Shown piece by piece: positions 24,835 to 35,705 of a DNA stretch of 64,000 bases. The notes below the pieces were generated by a model, which saw only the letters and a program-made list of their open reading frames with translations, did no database searches and was not told the DNA's origin. Made by a program: the position numbers and the translations under genes. Source of the DNA: Clusia tigrina. Lineage: Eukaryota; Arthropoda; Insecta; Diptera; Clusiidae. Numbering within the stretch: position 1 is the first letter of the stretch; each line of letters begins with the position of its first letter. Where the stretch lies: assembly GCA_920105625.2 (NCBI GenBank), contig OV050031.1, positions 79,369,995 to 79,433,994 of the forward strand, in the 5' to 3' direction.

Positions 24835-25243
24835 CACCAATCGATAGCGGCAACAACTGAAACGCCTACAGAGCCGCTGATAGAGGCTGCGACGCAGACT
24901 GAGATGCCGACTGAGGCAGATAGGGGTAGATATAGCCATACAGAAGGCAGCAGACCCACCAATCGACAACGGCAGCAACTGAGATGCCTACAGAGACGCT
25001 GACAAGAGGCTGCGACGCCGACTGAGGAAGATAGGGGTTGATATAGGCATAGAGAAGGCAGCAGACCCCCCAATCGACAACGGCAGCGACTGAGATGCCT
25101 GCATTGACGCTGACAAGAGGCTGCGACGCCGACGGAGACGCCGACTGAGGCAGATAGGGGTAGACATAGACATAGAGAAGGCAGCAGACCCACCAATCGA
25201 CAGCGGCAACAGCTGAGACACCTACAGAGACGCTGATAGAGGC
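24835..25243 (-). repeat. Third, truncated copy of the 2,084-bp-offset block, abutting the junction
   Basis: The segment starts with CCAATCGATAGCGGCAACAA and follows the 21,290 region through GGAAGATAGGGGTTGATATA and AGGGGTAGACATAGACATAG. It is cut at 25,243, where the orientation of the satellite switches. The truncation inside a recognisable block shows that the junction interrupted an existing array. Confidence 0.82.
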
Positions 25244-25260
25244 GAGGGGGTCTGCTGCCT
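25233..25260. other. Polarity-switch junction between the two satellite arrays
   Basis: Left-array sequence reads normally through GCTGATAGAGGC, ending at 25,243, where TGCGACG would be expected next. Instead GAGGGGGTCTGCTGCC follows, which is plus-orientation sequence that elsewhere comes after CGATT (for example near 28,425). The breakpoint is therefore between 25,243 and 25,244, within a base or two of shared sequence, with no spacer. The two sides are cut at different phases of the monomer: the left side mid-monomer, the right side just before the G-run. The arms are not mirror images of one another, so this is not a simple fold-back of one molecule. Confidence 0.93.
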
Positions 25261-25338
25261 TCTCTATGCCTATATCTACCCCTATCTGCCTCAGTCGGCG
25301 TCGCAGACTCTGTCAGCGTCTCTGTAGGCGTCTCAGTC

Positions 25339-25344
25339 GCTGCC
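25339..25344 (+). repeat. GCTGCC fusion point of a 25-bp-deleted monomer
   Basis: Here GTCGCTGCC is followed directly by TTCTCTATGCC. A full monomer has two GCTGCC words 25 bases apart, with GCTGTCGATT, the G-run and TCT between them. Loss of exactly one repeat length by pairing of the two words would give this short form of about 97 bp. The same fusion recurs near 26,770, 28,517, 29,348, 31,020, 32,990, 33,823, 35,897, 38,215, 41,250 and 49,453, mostly followed by CTATATGTACCCC. A GCCGCC version occurs near 27,709 and 32,184. I did not see the form in the left array. Confidence 0.88.
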
Positions 25345-28030
25345 TTCTCTATGCCTATATGTACCCCTGTCTGCCTCAGTCGGCGTCTCAGTCGGCGTCG
25401 CAGCCTCTATCAGCGTCTCTGTAGTCGTCTCCGTCGCAGCCGCTCTCGATTGGGTGGGTCTGCTGCCTTACCTATGCCTATATCTACCCCTATCGGCTTG
25501 AGCCGGCGTCTCAGTCGGCGTCGCAGCCTCTGTCAGCGTCTCTGTAGGCCTCTCAGTCGCTGTCGCTGCTGATTGGGGGGTCTGCTGCCTTCTCTATGCC
25601 TATATCTACCCCTATCTGCCTCAGTAGGCGTCTTAGCGGGCGTCGCAGCCTCTGCCAGCGTCTCTGTAGGCGTCCCAGTCGCTGCCGCTGTTGATTGGGG
25701 GGTCTGCTGCCTTCTCGATGCCTATATCTACCCCTGTCTGCCTCAGTAAGCGCCTCAGTCGGCGTCGCAGCCTCTGTCAGCGTCTCTGTAGGCGTCTCAG
25801 TCGCTACCGCTGTCGATTGGGTGAGTCTTCTGCCTTCTATATGCCTATATCTACCCCTATCTGCCTCAGTCGGCGTCTCAGTCGGCTTCGCAGACTCTGT
25901 TAGCGTCTCTATAAGCGTCTCAGTCGCTGTAGCTGTCGATTGGGTGGTCTGATGCCTTCTCTATGCCTATATCTACCCCTATCTGTATAAGTCTGCATCT
26001 CAGTCGACGTCGCAGCCTCTGTCAGCATCTCTGTAGGCGTCTCAGCCGATGCCGCTGTCGATTGGGTGAGTCCTCTGCCTTCTATATGCCTATATCTAAC
26101 CCTATCTGCCTCAGTCGGCGTCTCAGTCGGCTTCGCAGACTCTGTTAGCGTCTCTATAAGCGTCTCAGTCGCTGTCGCTGTCGATTGGGTGAGTCTTCTG
26201 CGTTCTCTATCCCTATATCTACCCCTATCTGCCTCAGTCGGCGTCTCAGTCGGCGTCGCAGCCTCTGTTAGCGTCTCTGTAGGCGTCTCAGTCGCTGCCG
26301 CTGTGGATTGGGGGTCTGCTGCCTTCTCTATGCCTATATCTACCCCTATCTGCCTAAGTCGGCGTCTCAGTCGGCGTCGCAGCCTGTGTTAGCGTCTCTG
26401 TAGGCGTCTCTCTAGGCAACTCAGTCTCTGCCGCTATCGATTTGGGGGTCTGCTGCCTTCTGTATGCTTATATCTACCCCAATCTGTCTCAGTCGGCGTC
26501 GCAGACTCTGTCAGCGTCTCTGTAGGCGTTTCAGTCGCTGTCGCTGTTGATTGGGGGGTCTGATGCCTTCTCTATGCCTATATCTACCCCTATCTGCCTC
26601 ATTAGGCGCCTCAGTCGGCGTCGCAGCCTCTGTCAGCATCTCTATAGGCGTCTCAGTCGCTGCCGCTGTCGATTGAGGGGGTCTGCTGCCTTCTCTATGC
26701 CTATATCTACTCCTATCTGCCTCAGCCGTCGTCGCAGACTTTGTCAGCGTCTCTGTAGGCGTGTCAGTCGCTGCCTTCTCTATGCTCCTATCTGCGTCAG
26801 TCGGCGTCTCAGTCGGCGTCTCAGTCGGCGTCGCAGCCTCTATCAGCGTCTCTGTAGTCGTCTCCGTCGCAGCCGCTCTCGACGGGGTGTGTTTGCTGCC
26901 TTACCTATGCCTATATCTACCCCTATCGGCTTGAGTCGGCGTCTCAGTCGGCGTCGCAGCCTCTGTCAGCGTCTCTGTAGGCTTCTCAGTCGCTGTCGCT
27001 GTCGATTGCGGGGTCTGATGCCTTCTCTATGCCTATATCTACCCCTATCTGCCTAAGTCGGCGTCTCAGTCGGCGTCGCAGCCTCTGTCAGCGTCTCTGT
27101 AGGCGTCTTAGTCGATGCCGCTGTCGATTGGGGGGTTTGCTGCCTTCTCTATGCCAATATCTACCCCTCTCTGCCACAGTCGGGGTCTCAGTCGTCGTCG
27201 CAGCCTCTGTTAGCGTCACTGTAGGCGTCTCAATCGCTGCCGCTGTCGATTGGGGGGTCTGCTGCCTTCTCTCTGGCTATATACCCCTATCTGCCTCAGT
27301 CTGCGTCTCAGTCGGCGTCGCAGCCTCTGTCAACGTCACTGTAGGCGTCTCAGTCGCTGCCGCTGTCGATTGGGTGAGTATTCTGCCTTCTCTATGCCTA
27401 TATCTACCCCTAGCTGCCTAAGTCGGCGTCTCAGTCGGCGTCGCAGCCTCTGTCAGCGTCACTGTAGGCGACTGAGCCGTTGCAGCTGTCGATTGTGTGA
27501 GTATTCCGCCTTCTCTATGCCTATATCTACCCCTATCTGCCTCAGTAGGCGTCTCAGTCGGCGTCGCAGCCTCTGTTAGCGTCTCTGAAGGCGTCTCAGT
27601 CGCTTCCGCTGTCCATTGGGGGTCTGCTGCCTTCTCTATTTCTATATCTACCCCTATCTGCCTCAGCCGGCGTCGCAGACTTTGTCAGCATCTCTGTAGG
27701 CGTGTCAGTCGCCGCCTTCTCTATGCCTATATCTACTCCTATCTACCTCAGTCGGCGTCGCAGCCTCTGTCAGCGTCTCTGTAGGCGTCTCAGTCGCTGT
27801 CGCTGTCGATTGGGGGGTCTGCTGCCTTCTCTATGCCTATATCTACCCCTATCTGCCTCAGTAGGCGTCTAACCCGGCGTCGCAGCCTCTGTCAGCATCT
27901 CTGTGGGCGTCTCAGTCGCTGTCGCTATAGATTGGGGGGTCTGATGCCCTCTCTATGCCTATATCTACCCCTATCTGCCTAAGTCGGCGTCTCAGTCGGC
28001 GTCGCAGCCTCTGTCAGCGTCTCTGTAGGC

Positions 28031-28065
28031 GTCTCTCTAGGCAACTCAGTCTCTGCCGCTATCGA
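28031..28065 (+). repeat. Marker monomer with CTCTCTAGGCAACTCAG
   Basis: This variant adds one 12-bp step after CTGTAGG and ends GCCGCTATCGATTTTGGGG or a close form. I find ten copies in the right array, near 26,411, 28,035, 30,664, 32,509, 35,027, 37,735, 40,772, 44,046, 48,970 and 52,236. Their spacing runs from 1.6 to 4.9 kb. It works as a landmark for the large repeats. A related form with GGCATCTCAG in the reverse orientation occurs in the left array near 11,335 and 12,180. Confidence 0.88.
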
Positions 28066-29600
28066 TTTTGGGGTCTGCTGCCTTCTGTATGCTTATATCT
28101 TCCCCAATCTGTCTCAGTCGGCGTCGCAGCCTCTGTCAGCGTCTCTGTAGGCGTCTCAGTCGCTGCCGCTGTGGATTGGGAGGTCTGCTGCCTTATCTAT
28201 GCCTATATTTACCTCTATCTGCCTCAGTCGGCGAATCAGTTGGCATCGCAGCCTCTGTCAGCGTCTCTGTAGGCGTCTCAGTCACTGCCGCTGTCGATTG
28301 GGGGGTCTGCTGCCTTCTCTATGCCTATATCTACCCCTATCTGCATCAGTCGGCTTCTCAGTCGGTGTCGCATCCTCTGTAAGCGTCTCTGTAGGCGTCC
28401 CAGTCGCTGCCGCTGTCGATTGAGGGGGTCTGCTGCCTTCTCTATGCCTATATCTACCCCTATCTGCCTCAGCCGGCGTCGCAGACTTTGTCAGCATCTC
28501 TGTAGGCGTGTAAGTCGCTGCCTTCTCTATGCCTATATGTACCCCTATCTGCCTCAGTCGGCGTCTCAGTCGGCGTCGCAGCCTCTATCAGCGTCTCTGT
28601 AGTCGTCTCCGTCGCAGCCGCTCTCGACTGGGTGTGTTTGCTGCCTTACCTATGCCTATATCTACCCCTATCGGCTTAAGTCGGCGTCTCAGTCGGAGTC
28701 GCAGCCTCTGCCAGCGTCTCTGTAGGCCTCTCAGTCGCTGTCGCTGTCGATTGCGGGGTCTGATGCCTTCTCTATGCCTATATCTACCCCTATCTGCCTA
28801 AGTCGGCGTCTCAGTCGGCGTCGTATCCTCTTTCAGCGTCTCTGTAGGCGTCTTAGTCGCTGCCGCTGTCGATTGGGGGGGTTTGCTGCCTTCTCTATGC
28901 CAATATCTACTCCTCTCTGCCACAGTCGGGGTCTCAGCCGGCGTCGCAGCCTCTGTTAGCGTCTCTGTAGGCGTCTCAGTCGCTTCCGCTGTCGATTGAA
29001 GGGTCTGCTGCCTTCTCTATTCCTATTCCTACCCCTATCTGCCTCAGTCGGCGTCTCAGTCAGCGTCGCAGCCTCTATCAGCGTCTCTGTAAGCGTCTCA
29101 GTAGCTGCCGCTCTCGATTAGGTGGGTCTGCTGCCTTACCTATGCCTATATCTACCCCTATCGGCTTGAGTCGGCGTCTCAGTCGGCGTCGCAGCCTCTG
29201 TCAGCGTCTCTGTAGGCGTCCCAGTCGCTGCCGCTATTGATTGGGGGTCTGCTGCCTTCTCTATGCCTATATCTATCCCTTTCTGCCTCAGTAGGCGTCT
29301 CAGCGGGCGTCGCAGCCTCTGCCAGCGTCTCTGTAGGCGTGTCAGTCGCTGCCTTCTCTATGCCTATATGTACCCCTGTCTGCCTCAGTCGGCGTCTCAG
29401 TCGGCGTCGCAGCCTCTATCAGCGTCTCTGTAGTCGTCTCCGTCGCAGCCGCTCTCGATTGGGTGGGTCTGCTGCCTTACCTATGCCTATATCTACCCCT
29501 ATCGGCTTGAGCCGGCGTCTCAGTCGGCGTCGCAGCCTCTGTCAGCGTCTCTGTAGGCCTCTCAGTCGCTGTCGCTGTCGATTGCGGGGTCTGATGCCTT

Positions 29601-29844
29601 CTCTATGCCTATATCTACCCCTATCTGCCTCAGTAGGCGTCTCAGCCGGTTTCGCAGCCTCTGCCAGCGTCTCTGTAGGCGTCTCAGTCTCTGCCGCTGT
29701 CGATTGGGGGGTCTGCTGCTTTCTCTATTCCTATATCTACCCCTATCTGCCTCAGTCGGCGTCTCAGTCGGCGTCGCAGCCTCTGTCAGCGTCTCTGAAG
29801 GCGTCCCAGTCGCTGCCGCTGCTGATTGGGGGGTCTGCTGCCTT
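29601..29844 (+). repeat. Two-monomer local duplication (244 bp)
   Basis: Words starting at 29,601 reappear at 29,845, exactly two monomers later, including the rare CAGCCGGTTTCGCAGCC and TGCTGCTTTCTCTATTCC. The related copy near 34,200 has only one instance. The duplication is therefore recent and local, and it accounts for most of the offset change between the two 4,474-bp copies. Confidence 0.88.
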
Positions 29845-31290
29845 CTCTATGCCTATATCTACCCCTATCTGCCTCAGTAGGCGTCTCAGCCGGTTTCGCA
29901 GCCTCTGCCAGCGTCTCTGTAGGCGTCTCAGTCTCTGCCGCTGTCGATTGGGGGGTCTGCTGCTTTCTCTATTCCTATATCTACCCCTATCTGCCTCAGT
30001 CGGCGTCTCAGTCGGCGTCGCAGCCTCTTTCAGCGTCTCTTTAAGCGTCTCAGTAGCTGCCGCTCTCGATTGGGTGGGTCTGCTGCCTTACCTATGCCTA
30101 TATCTACCCCTATCGGCTTGAGTCGGCGTCTCAGCCGGCGTCGCAGCCTTTGCCAGCGTCTCTATAGGCGTCTCAGTCGCTGCCGCTGTCGACTGGGGGG
30201 TCTGTTGCATTCTCTATTCCTATATCTACCCCTATCTGCCTCAGTCGGCGACTCAGTCGGCGTCGCAGCCTCTGTCAGCGTCTCTGTAGGCGTCTCAGTC
30301 GCTGCCGCTGTCAATTGGGGGGTCTGCTGCCTCCTCTATACCTATATCTACCCCTATCTGCCTCAGTCGGCGTCTCAGTCGGCGTCGCAGCCTCTTTCAG
30401 CGTCTCTGTAGGCGTCTCAGCAGCTGCCGGTCTCGATTTGGTGGGTCTGCTGCCTTACCTATGCCTATATCTACCCATATCGGCTTGAGACGGCGTCTCA
30501 GTCGGCGTCGCAGCCTCTGTCAGCGTCTCTGTAGGCGTTTCAGTCGCTGTCGCTGTTGATTGGGGGGTCTGATGCCTTATCTATGCCTATATCTACCCCT
30601 ATCTGCCTAAGTCGGCGTCTCAGTCGGCGTCGCAGCCTCTGTTAGCGTCTCTGTAGGCGTCTCTCTAGGCAACTCAGTCTCTGCCGCTATCGATTTGGGG
30701 GTCTGCTGCCTTCTGTATGCTTATATCTACCCCAATCTGTCTCAGTCGGCGTCGCAGACTCTGTCAGCGTCTCTGTAGGCGTTTCAGTCGCTGTCGCTGT
30801 TGATTGGGGGGTCTGATGCCTTCTCTATGCCTATATGTACCCCTATCTGCCTCATTAGGCGCCTCAGTCGGCGTCGCAGCCTCTGTCAGCATCTCTATAG
30901 GCGTCTCAGTCGCTGCCGCTGTCGATTGAGGGGGTCTGCTGCCTTCTCTATGCCTATATCTACTCCTATCTGCCTCAGCCGTCGTCGCAGACTTTGTCAG
31001 CGTCTCTGTAGGCGTGTCAGTCGCTGCCTTCTCTATGCTTATATCTACCCCAATCTGTCTCAGTCGGCGTCGCAGACTCTGTCAGCGTCTCTGTAGGCGT
31101 TTCAGTCGCTGTCGCTGTTGATTGGGGGGTCTGATGCCTTCTCTATGCCAATATCTACCCCTCTCTGCCACAGTCGGGGTCTCAGTCGTCGTCGCAGCCT
31201 CTGTTAGCGTCACTGTAGGCGTCTCAATCGCTGCCGCTGTCGATTGGGGGGTCTGCTGCCTTCTCTCTGACTATATCTACCCCTATCTGC

Positions 31291-34200
31291 CTCAGTCGGC
31301 GTCGCAGCCTCTATCATCGTCTCTGTAGTCGTCTCCGTCGCAGCCGCTCTCGACGGGGTGTGTTTGCTGCCTTACCTATGCCTATATCTACCCCTATCGG
31401 CTTGAGTCGGCGTCTCAGTCGGCGTCGCAGCCTCTGTCAGCGTCTCTGTAGGCCTCTCAGTCGCTGTCGCTGTCGATTGCGGGGTCTGATGCCTTCTCTA
31501 TGCCTATATCTACCCCTATCTGCCTAAGTCGGCGACTCAGTCGGCGTCGCAGCCTCTGTCAGCGTCTCTGTAGGCGTCTTAGTCGATGCCGCTGTCGATT
31601 GGGGGGTTTGCTGCCTTCTCTATGCCAATATCTACCCCTCTCTGCCACAGTCGGGGTCTCAGTCGTCGTCGCAGCCTCTGTTAGCGTCACTGTAGGCGTC
31701 TCAATCGCTGCCGCTGTCGATTGGGGGGTCTGCTGCCTTCTCTCTGACTATATCTACCCCTATCTGCCTCAGTCTGCGTCTCAGTCGGCGTCGCAGCCTC
31801 TGTCAACGTCACTGTAGGCGTCTCAGTCGCTGCCGCTGTCGATTGGGTGAGTATTCTGCCTTCTCTATGCCTATATCTACCCCTAGCTGCCTAAGTCGGC
31901 GTCTCAGTCGGCGTCGCAGCCTCTGTCAGCGTCACTGTAGGCGACTGAGCCGTTGCAGCTGTCGATTGTGTGAGTATTCTGCCTTCTCTATGCCTATATC
32001 TACCCCTATCTGCCTCAGTAGGCGTCTCAGTCGGCGTCGCAGCCTCTGTTAGCGTCTCTGTAGGCGTCTCAGTCGCTTCCGCTGTCCATTGGGGGGTCTG
32101 CTGCCTTCTCTATTTCTATATCTACCCCTATCTGCCTCAGCCGGCGTCGCAGACTTTGTCAGCATCTCTGTAGGCGTGTCAGTCGCCGCCTTCTCTATGC
32201 CTGTATCTACTCCTATCTACCTCAGTCGGCGTCGCAGCCTCTGTCAGCGTCTCTGTAAGCGTCTCAGTCGCTGTCGCTGTCGATTGGGGGGTCTGCTGCC
32301 TTCTCTATGCCTATATCTACCCCTATCTGCCTCAGTAGGCGTCTAACCCGGCGTCGCAGCCTCTGTCAGCATCTCTGTGGGCGTCTCAGTCGCTGTCGCT
32401 ATCGATTGGGGGGTCTGATGCCCTCTCTATGCCTATATCTACCCCTATCTGCCTAAGTCGGCGTCTCAGTCGGCGTCGCAGCCTCTGTCAGCGTCTCTGT
32501 AGGCGTCTCTCTAGGCAACTCAGTCTCTGCCGCTATCGATTTTGGGGTCTGCTGCCTTCTGTATGCTTATATCTACCCCAATCTGTCTCAGTCGGCGTCG
32601 CAGCCTCTGTCAGCGTCTCTGTAGGCGTCTCAGTCGCTGCCGCTGTGGATTGGGAGGTCTGCTGCCTTATCTATGCCTATATTTACCTCTATCTGCCTCA
32701 GTCGGCGAATCAGTTGGCATCGCAGCCCCTGTCAGCGTCTCTGTAGGCGTCTCAGTCACTGCCGCTGTCGATTGGGGGGTCTGCTGCCTTCTCTATGCCT
32801 ATATCTACCCCTATCTGCATCAGTCGGCTTCTCAGTCGGTGTCGCATCCTCTGTAAGCGTCTCTGTAGGCGTCCCAGTCGCTGCCGCTGTCGATTGAGGG
32901 GGTCTGCTGCCTTCTCTATGCCTATATCTACCCCTATCTGCCTCAGCCGGCGTCGCAGACTTTGTCAGCATCTCTGTAGGCGTGTCAGTCGCTGCCTTCT
33001 CTATGCCTATATGTACCCCTATCTGCCTCAGTCGGCGTCTCAGTCGGCGTCGCAGCCTCTATCAGCGTCTCTGTAGTCGTCTCCGTCGCAGCCGCTCTCG
33101 ACTGGGTGTGTTTGCTGCCTTACCTATGCCTATATCTACCCCTATCGGCTTAAGTCGGCGTCTCAGTCGGAGTCGCAGCCTCTGCCAGCGTCTCTGTAGG
33201 CCTCTCAGTCGCTGTCGCTGTCGATTGCGGGGTCTGATGCCTTCTCTATGCCTATATCTACCCCTATCTGCCTAAGTCGGCGTCTCAGTCGGCGTCGTAT
33301 CCTCTTTCAGCGTCTCTGTAGGCGTCTTAGTCGCTGCCGCTGTCGATTGGGGGGGTTTGCTGCCTTCTCTATGCCAATATCTACTCCTCTCTGCCACAGT
33401 CGGGGTCTCAGCCGGCGTCGCAGCCTCTGGTAGCGTCTCTGTAGGCGTCTCAGTCGCTTCCGCTGTCGATTGAAGGGTCTGCTGCCTTCTCTATTCCTAT
33501 TCCTACCCCTATCTGCCTCAGTCGGCGTCTCAGTCAGCGTCGCAGCCTCTATCAGCGTCTCTGTAAGCGTCTCAGTAGCTGCCGCTCTCGATTAGGTGGG
33601 TCTGCTGCCTTACCTATGCCTATATCTACCCCTATCGGCTTGAGTCGGCGTCTCAGTCGGCGTCGCAGCCTCTGTCAGCGTCTCTGTAGGCGTCCCAGTC
33701 GCTGCCGCTATTGATTGGGGGGTCTGCTGCCTTCTCTATGCCTATATCTATCCCTTTCTGCCTCAGTAGGCGTCTCAGCGGGCGTCGCAGCCTCTGCCAG
33801 CGTCTCTGTAGGCGTGTCAGTCGCTGCCTTCTCTATGCCTATATGTACCCCTGTCTGCCTCAGTCGGCGTCTCAGTCGGAGTCGCAGCCTCTATCAGCGT
33901 CTCTGTAGTCGTCTCCGTCGCAGCCGCTCTCGATTGGGTGGGTCTGCTGCCTTACCTATGCCTATATCTACCCCTATCGGCTTGAGCCGGCGTCTCAGTC
34001 GGCGTCGCAGCCTCTGTCAGCGTCTCTGTAGGCCTCTCAGTCGCTGTCGCTGTCGATTGCGGGGTCTGATGCCTTCTCTATGCCTATATCTACCCCTATC
34101 TGCCTAAGTAGGCGTCTCAGTCGGCGTCGCAGCCTCTGTCAGCGTCTCTGAAGGCGTCCCAGTCGCTGCCGCTGCTGATTGGGGGGTCTGCTGCCTTCTC

Positions 34201-35145
34201 TATGCCTATATCTACCCCTATCTGCCTCAGTAGGCGTCTCAGCCGGTTTCGCAGCCTCTGCCAGCGTCTCTGTAGGCGTCTCAGTCTCTGCCGCTGTCGA
34301 TTGGGGGGTCTGCTGCTTTCTCTATTCCTATATCTACCCCTATCTGCCTCAGTCGGCGTCTCAGTCGGCGTCGCAGCCTCTGTCAGCGTCTCTTTAAGCG
34401 TCTCAGTAGCTGCCGCTCTCGATTGGGTGGGTCTGCTGCCTTACCTATGCCTATATCTACCCCTATCGGCTTGAGTCGGCGTCTCAGCCGGCGTCGCAGC
34501 CTTTGCCAGCGTCTCTGTAGGCGTCTCAGTCGCTGCCGCTGTCGATTGGGGGGTCTGTTGCATTCTCTATTCCTATATCTACCCCTATCTGCCTCAGTCG
34601 GCGTCTCAGTCGGCGTCGCAGCCTCTGTCAGCGTCTCTGTAGGCGTCTCAGTCGCTGCCGCTGTCAATTGGGGGGTCTGCTGCCTCCTCTATACTTATAT
34701 CTACCCCTATCTGCCTCAGTCGGCGTCTCAGTCGGCGTCTCAGTCGGCGTCGCAGCCTCTTTCAGCGTCTCTGTAGGCGTCTCAACAGCTGCCGGTGTCG
34801 ATTGGGTGGGTCTGCTGCCTTACCTATGCCTATATCTACCCATATCGGCTTGAGACGGCGTCTCAGTCGGCGTCGCAGCCTCTGTCAGCGTCTCTGTAGG
34901 CGTTTCAGTCGCTGTCGCTGTTGATTGGGGGGTCTGATGCCTTCTCTATGCCTATATCTACTCCTATCTGCGTAAGTCGGCGTCTCAGTCGGCGTCGCAG
35001 CCTCTGTTAGCGTCTCTGTAGGCGTCTCTCTAGGCAACTCAGTCTCTGCCGCTATCGATTTGGGGGTCTGCTGCCTTCTGTATGCTTATATCTACCCCAA
35101 TCTGTCTCAGTCGGCGTCGCAGACTCTGTCAGCGTCTCTGTAGGC
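31291..35145 (+). repeat. About 4,474-bp higher-order repeat, copy 2
   Basis: This is the partner of 26,820-30,780. It ends where copy 1 continues with GGCGTTTCAGTCGCTG and copy 2 with GGCGTCTCAGTCGCTG. A partial third copy of the upstream part follows at 35,706-36,730, matching 26,576-27,600 at offset 9,130. Confidence 0.9.
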
Positions 35146-35497
35146 GTCTCAGTCGCTGCCGCTGTGGATTGGGAGGTCTGCTGCCTCATCTATGCCTATA
35201 TCTACCCCTATCTGCCTCAGTCGGCGAATCAGTTGACATCGCAGCCTCTGTCAGCGTCTCTGTAGGCGTCTCAGTCACTGCCGCTGTCGATTGGGGGGTC
35301 TGCTGCCTTCTCTATGCCTATATCTACCCCTATCTGCATCAGTCGGCTTCTCAGTCGGTGTCACATCCTCTGTAAGCGTCTCTGTAGGCGTCTCAGTCGC
35401 TGCCGCTGTCGATTGGGGGTCCGCTGCCTTCTCTATGCCTATATCTAACCCTATCTGCCTCAGTCGGCGTCTCAGTCGGCGTCGAAGCCTCTTTCAA

Positions 35498-35533
35498 CGC
35501 CTCTGTAGGGATCTCTGTAGGCGTCTCTGTAGG
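35498..35533 (+). repeat. 12-bp sub-repeat expanded to three copies
   Basis: Three 12-mers of the CGTCTCTGTAGG type stand in a row, the first as CGCCTCTGTAGG and the second as GATCTCTGTAGG. The normal monomer has one. The same triple form occurs near 46,510, 54,705, 56,880, 57,265, 58,355, 60,915, 61,050, 62,380 and 63,975, almost always after a GAAGCCT variant. I did not see it in the left array. Confidence 0.88.
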
Positions 35534-35705
35534 CGTCTCAGTCTCTGCCGCTATCGATTGGGGGGTCTGTTGATTTCTCCATGCCTATATCTACCCCTAT
35601 CTGCCTCAGCCGGTGTCTCAGTCGGCGTCGCAGCCTCTGTCAGCGTCACTGTAGGCGTCTCAGCCGTTGCCGCTGTCGATTGCGTGAGTCTTCTGCCTTC
35701 TCCTT

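Larger units (their letters stand above)
1..25243 (-). repeat. Left satellite array, about 122-bp monomer, minus orientation
   Basis: About 207 monomers lie head to tail with no unique DNA between them. On the plus strand each reads as a C-run, then AATCGACAGCGGCAGCGACT, a CTACAGAGACGC core, one to three copies of a GCCGACTGAGAC-type 12-mer, TAGGGGTAGATATAGGC, and AGAAGGCAGCAGA. Lengths cluster at 110, 122 and 134 bp because the 12-mer varies in copy number. A one-base insertion (GACAAGAGG for GACAGAGG) is frequent here and gives 123-bp forms. I did not see that insertion in the right array. The array continues beyond the left edge of the window. No gene, RNA gene or mobile element was found inside it. 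Satellite identity is certain from the sequence; a chromosomal role such as centromere or subtelomere is only inference. Confidence 0.97.
19053..25243 (-). repeat. Mosaic distal part of the left array
   Basis: No single long period covers this 6.2-kb stretch. It is a patchwork of pieces also present in the 5,475-bp family. For example, 20,281-20,560 resembles 13,091-13,370, and about 23,330-23,880 resembles about 11,860-12,420 at offsets near 11,460. About 19,560-19,945 and 21,680-22,250 resemble parts of 11,060-11,760. It also has its own words such as AGAGGTAAATATAGG and CGATAGCGGCAACAACTGAA. A mosaic of this type next to the polarity switch fits repeated small unequal exchanges or conversion. 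Confidence 0.8.
26820..30780 (+). repeat. About 4,474-bp higher-order repeat, copy 1
   Basis: Landmarks match 31,291-35,145. The offset starts at 4,471, becomes 4,473 after a 2-bp difference near 27,285 (CTATATACCCC against CTATATCTACCCC) and 4,474 after a G-run change near 27,625. It drops to 4,353 because copy 1 carries an extra monomer around 29,600-29,850, and rises to 4,365 through an extra 12-mer near 34,735 in copy 2. The stepwise changes are each one sub-repeat or one monomer, as expected for slippage or unequal exchange. Confidence 0.9.

Noticed and set aside
28331..28345. Telomere-like CCCCTATCTGC and TACCCC words
   Set aside because: They occur once per 122-bp monomer and not as a short direct tandem, so they are part of the satellite and not telomere repeat.
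29237..30121. 294-codon plus-strand frame, starting near ATTGATTGGGGG
   Set aside because: In the sister copy at 33,711 one more G in the G-run ends this frame after 65 codons. A frame that depends on a slippery homopolymer in otherwise identical copies is not under coding constraint.
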